64,000 bases of DNA from NCBI RefSeq assembly GCF_040412425.1, contig NC_089795.1:81123663-81187662 (forward strand), written 5' to 3'. Source of the DNA: Macrobrachium rosenbergii (Eukaryota; Arthropoda; Malacostraca; Decapoda; Palaemonidae). Made by a program: the position numbers and the translations under genes. Positions 54,016 to 64,000 of the stretch are shown here, piece by piece (positions within the stretch are counted from its first letter, which is position 1; the number at the start of each line of letters is the position of its first letter). A model generated the notes under the pieces. That model saw only the letters and a list, made by a program, of their open reading frames with translations. It had not been told where the DNA came from and made no database searches.

Positions 54016-54065
54016 CGACAACAACAATGATGATGATATCAGATGGTAATAGCGAGAAGAATATT
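53789..54065 (+). repeat. imperfect (AAC/AAT/GAT)n trinucleotide region
   Basis: A ~90-bp higher-order pattern, (AAT)n then GACGACAACAACAATGATGG then ATATTAGATGG, recurs three times. The Asn, Ile or Leu runs it would encode are not taken as protein. Confidence 0.92.
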
Positions 54066-54508
54066 AATAATAATCTAGATAAATACTGTACCTGGTCTGA
54101 TGGAGAACCGTAAACGAACATTGCTGAATGCACTTACCATTTCTAGGAAACTCCTTCACGGTATCTAATACACCTAATACACATGATGCCCGGATGAAGG
54201 AGGAAAATGATCTCTTATACTACCTCTACTTATATTTTCTATTTCCATTCTCGTCTCTTTCTATATACGTTTCATCTAGGTATCCTTAAAAAAAATCCAA
54301 TATTGCCTCCTCTCTCTCTCTCTCTCTCTCTCATCCTTCCTCTTTTCATATCTTTTTTTTTTACTACAAAGTTCGAAAATTATTTTACGTATAAAAGCAA
54401 TATCATAAACTATAACAACTCTCTTATCTATTAGGAGGCACCATTCTTTTTGTAGGGTATAACACGAAAAATATTTTCCTATGGAGAAAGATGAACATAA
54501 ACTTCAGG

Positions 54509-54510
<2 letters not shown>

Positions 54511-54569
<59 letters not shown>
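54511..54569 (+). repeat. (GA)n microsatellite
   Basis: About 29 units. Confidence 0.95.
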
Positions 54570-54571
<2 letters not shown>

Positions 54572-55019
54572 CACTCTTCTTCGTCATCGGCGGGGTGATG
54601 GATATAAAGAGATGGGAATATTGTCCATTTTTGGCAGGTTCGGAAGCCATTACAGAGAACGGCTCACTTCAAAGGTTTACGCTTTTTTTATTTTCGTTAA
54701 ACAAAATTGGAAAGACGTAAGAAATTCTATGTAAAAAAAAAAAAAAAAAAAAAAAACAGAAACGAGCTTAGTGTTATCATTATCATTCCACTATGCCGCT
54801 TGCACTATTTGTTTTCTCTTTTTATTTTCCCCCATGCAAGTAAATAGCATAATTTAATATATAACACTAAAAGTTAATACCTGAAAAATAAGGAGATTAA
54901 CCAAAATTTTAATCTAAATAAAAAAATTCTCAAATTAATTCAAATAAAAAATCTTTAAGTCATTTGAAACCAACTAAATAATTTTGTAAAACGGGTCAAT
55001 TAGATGACCAAGATAAAGA

Positions 55020-55340
55020 TCCCCCGTAGGAGGGTAATGCAGTCAGTTCACCTCACGCGAAGCACTGTAGGCATTACTTAAGGTTCGTTGCTGCTTCCCT
55101 TCGGCCCCTAGGTGCAGCCCTTTTCGCTCCTTTTACTGTACCCCCGTTCGTATTCTCTTTCTTCCATCTTACGTTCCACCCTCTCTAACAATTGTTTATA
55201 GTGCAGCTGCGAGGTTTTCCTCTTATTACGCCTTTAAAACCTTTTTGCTCTCAATTTCCCTTTCAGCATTGAATGACCTCATAATTACCACCGCTTGGCC
55301 TTTGGCCTAAATATTATATCCGAATCCATTCCAAGATCAA
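55020..55340 (-). repeat. interspersed repeat family B, copy 6
   Basis: A reverse-oriented copy, more diverged. The ends are still visible: CCCCCGTAGGAGGG at one side, and GCTTGGCCTTTGGCCTAAAT at the other. Confidence 0.8.
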
Positions 55341-55668
55341 GATCTAATAGAGTAGTAGTAGAAGCAGTAGTTGTAATAGTGAGAAGCAATAGTAATAGTT
55401 AGATTGGCTCTTTCAGAAACGCGGATTCCACCTCCTCTCTTACCTGGATGTTAAATGAGCATCATCATCATCATCATCATCACATACATTATCACCATCA
55501 TTCTCTGTCTTCTGCCTTCATAACCCCCGACCTCATAAAAGCGGGAAGAATCAATTTTGCGTTTGAAAACGCCTTCATGAAAATTAATGATTCTTGCTTT
55601 TCTCAGACGAGGCGGCCGCAAATGCTATCACTTAGGATTCTCATATCGGAGATAATAACAGTGAGGTT

Positions 55669-55671
<3 letters not shown>

Positions 55672-55733
<62 letters not shown>

Positions 55734-55783
55734 AGAGTGGTATCTGTTTCTGATATTTTGGAATATATAATATAGTGAAGTTC

Positions 55784-55856
<73 letters not shown>
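55672..55856 (+). repeat. two (GA)n arrays with unrelated spacer
   Basis: Two blocks of about 60 bp separated by a ~60-bp spacer (GGTATCTGTTTCTGATATTT...). Confidence 0.85.
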
Positions 55857-55858
<2 letters not shown>

Positions 55859-56132
55859 ACTGATAGAGAGTGAGAGGAGACAGAGTATGGTATATTTATT
55901 TTTAATATTTTGGGCTACAATAAATATCACGACGGATTGGAAAGCTGCCAATTTTGGCCGATTCAAAACCCATCAAAGAATATGGAGCTCACCTCAGTTA
56001 TCTTTTTTCTATTTTCCAAAGTAATAACCTTCAAGGTGTGGAAAATGTGGCATTTTTTTTTTCATGGAAAAAATCTTTAAAAAAACAAACGAAAGAACAT
56101 ACATAATGTATATATTGACAGCTACTTATTTA

Positions 56133-56136
<4 letters not shown>

Positions 56137-56200
<64 letters not shown>

Positions 56201-56355
56201 TATAATATTATCATTGCTTTTTAAGATCCAGTAGAAAAGATTCTAAATACTGATCTTTTAACTCACCTATTATCCATCAGTGGGTCCAAAGCTGAGAAAT
56301 ATGTTAACACGTTTATTAAACCTTGTGTATATATAATTTTGTAGATATACATATG

Positions 56356-56427
<72 letters not shown>
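56137..56427 (+). repeat. two (AT)n arrays, the second with (GT)n
   Basis: AT at 56137-56198, and AT then about 13 GT at 56360-56427. Confidence 0.95.
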
Positions 56428-56430
<3 letters not shown>

Positions 56431-56712
56431 GCATACATATATGTATATAATAAACGTATAATATATTTAACAAAAGTTTACCAGCGTTGAAATCCACTGA
56501 CTGTCAGTTACTGAGCAATTAAAAGATTTGCATTTAGAATCATTCCTATAAAACTAAATCAGCTTTTTTTCCACTTGATTTTGAAAAGCAATGGAATTCT
56601 GTCATCAAGTTTTACTTAACGGTAGTAAAATAAAAGATGTGGAATAATTTCAGTAATAAACAGAGTATTTGCAACACGCACGAATGAACGTGAAAACAAT
56701 ATTTCACATTAA

Positions 56713-56716
<4 letters not shown>

Positions 56717-56799
<83 letters not shown>
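56717..56799 (+). repeat. (GA)n microsatellite
   Basis: About 41 units. Confidence 0.96.
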
Positions 56800-56803
<4 letters not shown>

Positions 56804-58077
56804 TTCGATCTTTTGTGAACAAATGAGGGAGAATATCTTGGGACTATTGTACGTTTAGCCAGAGGCGCATTTCCACGAATCCAAACGTTTACATAAAAAT
56901 TGAAACGCTCTTTTTAATCTAACACTTTATAGTGCTCCCTTATCCTCAATGGGCAGTTCCATTTAGTCCCATTTTTCTGTCCCTGTAAGTGTTTGAACAT
57001 ATTCGAGATAGTCCACAAATCCTGGAAATACACACAGAAATCTACCGAATACTGCCTTTTCAAGGGACGAGAGGGAATCCTTATCCAGCCTTTCATGCAG
57101 AGAAAACTACGGACTTTTCATTTTAAAAATTTCTTTATGTGAGAGTTTATATACCTTTACTCTTCTGATTAATCTTTCTTTGTCCAGCATTTTCAGATAA
57201 CAGATTATACATTTTTTTTACCTATCTTGATTAAATTTTCTTTCATCTTTTCTTCTCCCTAACGTTTTAGAGAAAATGGCATTTAAAAAACCCCGTACCT
57301 ATTAAAAGCATGGGCAGCATTATTTTAGTTAGACAGCCGTTATTTAATAAAAATCGTCCTTTATTTTCTCAACTGGGATTCCGAAATCTACTCATTTGTG
57401 CGACTGACGAGGAAACAGCATCGTGAATGCGACTTTCTTTGGCAAACCTTTGTAAGAATTTGTTTATATGAGCGTGGGCATATTTTAGGGCTAACTTCCC
57501 CTATTTCATTCATAAACATTTTTTTTCACCAATAGGCTATCTGTAGTATATCCAAAACTATTATTCTTTCATTTTATGTTCATTTGCTAGCTTTTTATCC
57601 GTATTTTATTACAGTTCTCTCATTTTGTATCCTTTTATTTAAATTTATTCCACATCCAAGCGATCTGTCTTATGGAAATTTGCTCAGCAAGTTACTAGGT
57701 ATTTCGTTTTTCCAAATAATTAATGCCAAAACACAACGAAAAATAAGAAAAATAACATATATTTTCATAAGCTCTCCAAGAGAGATCGGTCGTGGATTAT
57801 GGCTGGTCCAATAAACTCAGGTGATGGTCCAGAATAAGAAGCAGGTTGGTGTAGAGATTACCAAGGGAATTCTCAAAGAAAGCCGCTCACTGGTCAGAAT
57901 CCAAAACAGGCTTTACTGTTTCCCCTTTCTTATATCATATTTATATTTATATATAAGAAGGAAATGACACTAGTGAATACACCTTACAAATGTGGAGGGC
58001 AGTGGGATGCCAAAGAAAATACATGATGGAGAAATAGACCGGTATTTTGACTCTGAGAAGTGTCATCTATAGCTGAC

Positions 58078-58081
<4 letters not shown>

Positions 58082-58140
<59 letters not shown>
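58082..58140 (+). repeat. (GA)n microsatellite
   Basis: About 29 units. Confidence 0.95.
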
Positions 58141-58142
<2 letters not shown>

Positions 58143-58243
58143 CGTGGAGGTTAGGCAAGTAAGACCAAATGACTTGTGGTCCAGGACCCTGTTCCGACGA
58201 CACAGAAACAGAAATAAAAGTATGTATCTAAGCAGGCAAAAAA

Positions 58244-58246
58244 CAA

Positions 58247-58293
<47 letters not shown>

Positions 58294-58294
58294 A
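58244..58294 (+). repeat. (AAAT)n microsatellite
   Basis: About 12 tetranucleotide units. Confidence 0.95.
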
Positions 58295-59327
58295 ACCTAT
58301 TTATTATGACGGAAACTTATTAAAACAAGCTTTCGAAGAGTTTGATCATGAAATGATAAATAACTCCAACAATTACCTCCAATGAGTAGAGAAAAACAGA
58401 TGACTTCAATGACAGCTAATTTTAGCACGATTCCGCGATGACGGCTAAGAAGTCACTAACCTAATCACTGTCTTGTGAAACGGCTTCATTAGTGGAGCAA
58501 GCACGCCAAAAATATGAAGTCTGGCTCTTACAACTCAAAACTTACGGCCAAGGTTAAAGTTGTGAACTCCAGATTTCACCATTTGGCAAAGCACTCGTGT
58601 CATACTAATAATAATAATAATAATAACAAAAAGCTTTCCGCACACCGGTGGAGAGACAGACTGAACAGAAGGGTGATCTCCTTCTTGCACATCTGTGCAT
58701 GATGGTCAGTCTTCGCGTCAAGTTTGGTTGACATATCTTGAACCGGTTAGATGTGATGACAAGGTATACATAACAGACACTTTGAGGGACAGACAGACAA
58801 ATGAAAGGAAAAATTATAGTTCCCCTGAATTTGTCGGTTGGGGACTATATAAGAATCTATAACATTTTTCCTGAAGGTTAACAATAAGCAGACTGACAAA
58901 ATGAACCATCAATGGTCCGCATTCATAGTAACGTTTGTCTCCTGATAAAAGATATATTTTTTAGTAATAATTCAGATCCTGGTTCAGTCTGCAAATTCCA
59001 CTCATTATTACGACTGAATAAAACCAATCAAATACACATTAAAACCAATCAAATACACATTTATCTTCTGTGATTAAATATCTTTCTAGGGAAATGGGTA
59101 CATACTATTTTCGTCAGAATCTGTCTATTTCTAATTTCACGCACAGAATCACGTAGTATTATCTCAAATGTTTTCTAGACTCCTAAACCCACAGACTTTC
59201 TTAATTATATTCCCCCTCTCCCCCCACCTCTTAATTACAACATAAGGCACCACTTAACACCTTAAGCTATCTCCTGACATCTCTCTCTCTCTCTGAAGAG
59301 AAGGATCACATTCAGGTGGATTGGTGA

Positions 59328-59400
59328 TGGCGGAGGAGGAGGAGGAGGAGGAGGAGGAGGAGGAGGAGGAGGAGGAGGAGGAGGAGGAGGAGGAGGAGAG
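59328..59400 (+). repeat. (GAG)n microsatellite
   Basis: About 23 trinucleotide units, the same repeat type that encodes the Gly run of KChIP exon 1. Confidence 0.95.
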
Positions 59401-59727
59401 AGCAAGACAGAGACATGCAAGACAAACACGTCTACATCCGGAAACGAGGACGGGAGAGAGATGTCTTCGTCATATGCAAATGGCTCTGACGGATTAATGC
59501 TCTCTGGGGATGAGCCCCGTTCCTTCTCGCTCCTCCTTCCCCGGTAATGCTATTTCGGCAAATTCAATTTCTTTTTTCCTTCCATATGGACCCTGGTGCT
59601 CTTTTATCTGTGTGTGTGTGTGTGTACACCTCATACTTCTTTCTCACTTCCTTGTTTTATTGCTCGTTTCATGTCTGCTGCCTACCTAAGTTTTATTATT
59701 ACCATTAATGCAAAACACTGTACCATG

Positions 59728-59919
59728 AAAAACGAGAATTTCTCTTGGATGTTAAGAGCTTCAAAGGATTTTGAAAGTCCCATTAGGAGAGCAGCAGAGA
59801 TCCTTCAGAAAGGCTCCAATTATGATAGAATAATACGAGGCTTGCCAAGCATAGAGTTAAATGAAACTGTAAAGGGTTACTTTAGAGAAAACCATTTTAA
59901 AAACGCATATAAGGACTGA
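59728..59919 (+). other. unrecognised open frame, possible exon or relic
   Basis: An open frame beginning MKNENFSWMLRASKDFESPI and ending in TGA. It has mixed amino-acid composition with no simple repeat, unlike most short frames here. It extends upstream to an ATG at 59596 through a hydrophobic stretch over a (GT)n run. I recognise no domain. It could be a chance frame, a lineage-specific gene or a transposon scrap. Confidence 0.12.
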
Positions 59920-60656
59920 ATAGAGGGGGGAAAAAAACCTTTCAATACACATGAGAACAGGTTTTGTAAAACACCGTCGTGTATGACAAGGTGACAGTGA
60001 TTAGATGGACTGGGTTAGAGATTTCCCTGAGCCTAAATTATTATTGTAAGCGACAAGTTTTTTTATCACTTTGTTTTTTCTATTTAGTTGATTCAGTTTT
60101 TTTTATAACTCATCTTTCTTGTAGTACGAATTCAAGGGATTTTACTTCGATATTGATCTTGGTTTATTTGCAATTTCACTAATACCGACTTGATCATCAT
60201 GCAAGTTCAGCGCTCCTACCTGACACTTAAGTATTTTCCTTTGGAATAAAGTGTCTACACTTGAAGCTCTCGTTTGCACGTACACGCATCCTTACAAATA
60301 AATATGTAAGTGCAGTTATGAAGATAAAGCAATTTTATATTTTACACGAATACATTGAATAAAAATACATAAAAAAACAAGTACGACATAATCTAACAAA
60401 ATACAAATTAATTTTCACAGACTGAGTAAAAATCACAGAAAATAAAACATAAAAAGGCAGAATTTCAGATTTTGGGAAGAGTCAGCGAGTTTCAATGGCC
60501 CCAGGAGGAAAGAAATCCAGGCGTTCTGGAAGGTCTCCAGCCAAGGCTTCGGCCAAAATACCTGCAGAAGAGCATCACCTCTCCTGCAGGAGGGAACAAC
60601 ACAGACTTGCTGGAAAGACGAGATGACAGGGAGAATTCACTCTACCTATATCTTTT

Positions 60657-61208
<552 letters not shown>

Positions 61209-61707
61209 CTGCTTTATAGTATATTCAGAACGAAGATACAACATAACATGAAAATATCTGTCACACATGTAGTACAACATAAATGACAAAGTTCAGAGGC
61301 TGGCAAAGCTTTTAGGTAAATGCTTATAAAACTCGCTGAAAAATCATTTGATGAAAGAGCATAACGGAACTGAGGAACGCCTATGATGAATAGAAAGCCT
61401 GAAAAAAAAAAAACTAATGGTTGAACACAAAAAAAATGGTGCGTTCGCAAAACATCACGAAAGCTTTTAAAATTTCAAACAAATCGGCAGAGCGGAAATT
61501 ATTAGTAGTAGCAGTAGTAATGGTAGTAATAGTAGTAGTAATAATAGTGCTCAATGCGTGAACACTTTCATTAATCTGTATGAAAGTTTCCACTGAAGTT
61601 AACATTTACATCTGAAAACAAGCAAAGCATTTTCCCCTTCCCCACAAAAGAGAAAAATTCGGTGATATGCAGAAGAAAATAACACTTAAATAAAAAATAA
61701 TAAAAAC

Positions 61708-62168
61708 AAGTAAAATATGCGCCGAAGTTTCTTCGGAGTAATCGAGTTTACTGTACAGCCGCTACAGCGTATAATCAAGGCCACCGAAAATAGATCTATC
61801 TTTCGGTGGTCTCGGTGTAATGCTGTATGAACCGCGGCCCATGAAACTTTAATCACGGCCCGGTGGTGGCCTGGCCTATATCGTTGCCAGAAGCACGATT
61901 ATGGCTAACTTTAACCTTAAAGAAAATCAAAACTACTAGGGCTAGAGGGCTGCAATTTGGTATGTAGACTATTGGAGGGTGGATTTTCAACATACCAATT
62001 TGCATCCCTCTAGCCTCAGTAGTTTTTAAGATCTGAGGGCGGACAGAAAAGTGCGGACAGAATAAAGTGCGGACAGAATAAAGTGCAGACAGAAAAAAGC
62101 GCGGACAGAATTAAGTGCGGACGGACAGACAAAGCCGGCACAATAGTTTTCTTCTCTGAAAACTAGAA
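61708..62168 (+). repeat. interspersed repeat family C (hairpin chain), copy 2
   Basis: The second copy. It has GCGCCGAAG TTT CTTCGGaGt, CCACCGAAA..TTTCGGTGG, the long stem (61929-61965 with 61990-62027) and a terminal AGTTTTC..GAAAACT. Before the 3' end, a ~16-bp motif (AAAGTGCGGACAGAAT) is repeated about five times, against once or twice in copy 1, making this copy longer. Confidence 0.85.
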
Positions 62169-63429
62169 GGGGTGCAGGATACTCCTAAGCACAAATGAAA
62201 AAAATGAATATGAAAAGGTTTCATATTAAGCTTAGCCGGGCCTAGTGAGAATGGAGATTTTGATACAGAGAGGCTTAAATGAATAAAGAGGATATACAGT
62301 ACATCACGACAGGAAAATGTCAGCCAGAATTCAAGGCTATTTTCATGACTACTTTGAGTTTTATTTTATTACACATACCTACGGCATGATAAAAAAGGTA
62401 CTCTGTATTCTACAGGTAAAGTACACTTGTTAACAACTTATATTCAGAGCTAGCCGTGTTCGTAAAATAAGCTACCCGGAAATGTAGTTCCAAAATGACT
62501 GTCAATCAAAGGAAAACATGAATGTATAAATTACAAAAATCTATATGTCATCCATGCCATGACAAAAAAAAAAAACTTTAAATAACATAATTTTGTTTTG
62601 TTGTTGTCAAAAGTTAGCAGCACAAGAAATGAGATAATACAGGCACACCAACACTGAGAAAGGAGTATCAGAGAAAATAATTGTAGGAATAACCAATAAA
62701 AAAAAGTAAGAAAATGGTTTGATGACGAGTGGCACTTGTAACTGAAATCACGATACGGAAGAAAATCCAGCTTTACATCATGTTGACGTGGAATGTCAGG
62801 GGTGACAACCACATCATATTAATGTTTTAAAGACTTTGTGTTGACTACACATGCTGTAGACGCGTATTCACAAAAAAAAAAAAAGCTTTTCAAATTCCAA
62901 ATGTCAGAAGTAAAACGGTAAAATGTTTTCTGTACTTCACTTAATAGGACACAGCTAAAATACACTGAAAATAGAACTGTACTACAAACCCTCTGGAACA
63001 GTTCTGCCACTTTAAGGTGGCTGGTGTACTTAGTACAAGCACCTTTCAATTTTATAGCATTATTGGTAAAATGGTAATTCGGTTTCATTGTTTGCATTTG
63101 TTTCCATTTTCCCCGAAATTTCTCCTGACCTGTTTGAGAGAATGTGAAATGCCACAGCAACGCGTATTAAAGAGGTTATGGTGATGCGAGAAGGAACCGT
63201 AATGCCTGTTTTTTTATATAAAAATAAATAAATTAATAAAATTCTAGAAAACAACAGTTGTTCAAAAATAATTGTAATGAACCTCTCCGGTTTTGGTAAT
63301 GCAAATATAACAAAAAGCATTACATAGTTAGGAGAGTTAACAGGATGTGTTAATATGAAAAAAGAATTGGGGCACAACAAAACTCGGATTATCTTGCAAA
63401 GAAAAAAAAAAACATGCTCTTTGCTTTAA

Positions 63430-64000
63430 AATCTATTGCGATCGCAAAACTGCTTGAAACACCACATCGTCGGGAGAAATCTGCTTTAAAGAATGATGCA
63501 ATAAGAAACCATGACTTAAAACTATTTCAGTTTAAAAAAATTTAAAAACTACATCGAATGGGAAATCTACTTTGAAAATTGAGCCAGTTAGAAAAACCTC
63601 TTTAAAAACTACTTTTACTGGGAAATTACTTTAAGAACAACAATTGGAAACCCGCTTGAAAAACTACATTGAATAGAAAACCTGCTATAAAACTACTTTA
63701 AATAGAGAACCTGCTTTAAAAATTACATTAATTAGAAAACCTGCTTTAAAAACTACTTCCACTAGAAAATATGCTTGAAAATTACCTTATTAAGATAACC
63801 AGGTTTAAAACTACTTCGAATAGAAGACGTATACCTTCTAAACTACTTTGACTGGGAAACCTACTTTAAAAACTACTTATGATGGAAAACCTACTATACA
63901 AAGTACTCCAATCACAAAAATACTTTAAAAACTACTTTAGTTGGGAAGCGTGCTTTAAAAATGGTAAGCTTCAATTGGAAAACCTGTTTTGCATATTACT
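63430..64000 (+). repeat. minisatellite running off the window end
   Basis: Degenerate ~30-40-bp units around GGAAAACCTGCTTTAAAAAC then TACTTTAATT, about 14-16 units. The right boundary is not seen. Confidence 0.8.

Noticed and set aside
53733..54133. Asn/Ile/Asp-rich frames on both strands
   Set aside because: Products of the imperfect trinucleotide repeat region.

Overview
The window looks like nuclear DNA of an arthropod, most likely a decapod crustacean. It is AT-rich and almost gene-empty. Very long (AT)n, (GA)n, (CA)n and (TAA)n microsatellites are scattered throughout, and several interspersed repeat families recur every few kilobases. No bacterial-type operons, rRNA genes or CRISPR arrays are visible. 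The organism call is an inference from genome texture and from the one protein-coding gene, not from a marker gene.

I can support one gene: a Kv-channel-interacting protein (KChIP / KCNIP family, neuronal calcium sensor superfamily) on the minus strand. Five coding exons run from a Gly-rich N-terminal exon (52673-52925) through exons at 21387-21579, 19760-19833 and 15850-16062 to a last coding exon at 11388-11576. All four introns have GT donors and AG acceptors, and the exon phases match (1, 1, 0, 0). Intron 1 is 31 kb; the other three are 1.6-4.3 kb. The conserved core is a full four-EF-hand KChIP. Exon 2 carries one extra base just before its donor that puts a TGA in frame; removing that base restores frame and family similarity, so it is either an assembly indel or a real lesion. 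The C-terminus is longer than the usual KChIP end.

Layout by position: 1-11.4 kb is 3' flank with tandem repeats (2.75-3.15 kb, 4.74-5.5 kb) and a decayed non-LTR retrotransposon piece (8.57-9.11 kb). 11.4-21.6 kb holds the last four coding exons and introns 2-4. 21.6-52.7 kb is intron 1, packed with microsatellites, copies of four repeat families, two retrotransposon 3' ends, one endonuclease fragment, two near-perfect long palindromes and several local duplications. 52.9-64 kb is 5' flank with more (GA)n arrays, a second copy of a hairpin-chain repeat and a minisatellite running off the end.

The most interesting non-genic material is: a ~400-450 bp repeat family built as a chain of hairpins, including a 38-nt-arm pre-miRNA-like stem kept in both copies; a ~300 bp family (six copies) with hairpins at both ends; a tRNA-derived SINE whose 3' tail resembles that of the co-resident LINE; and two foldback elements with 84-nt and 56-nt arms.
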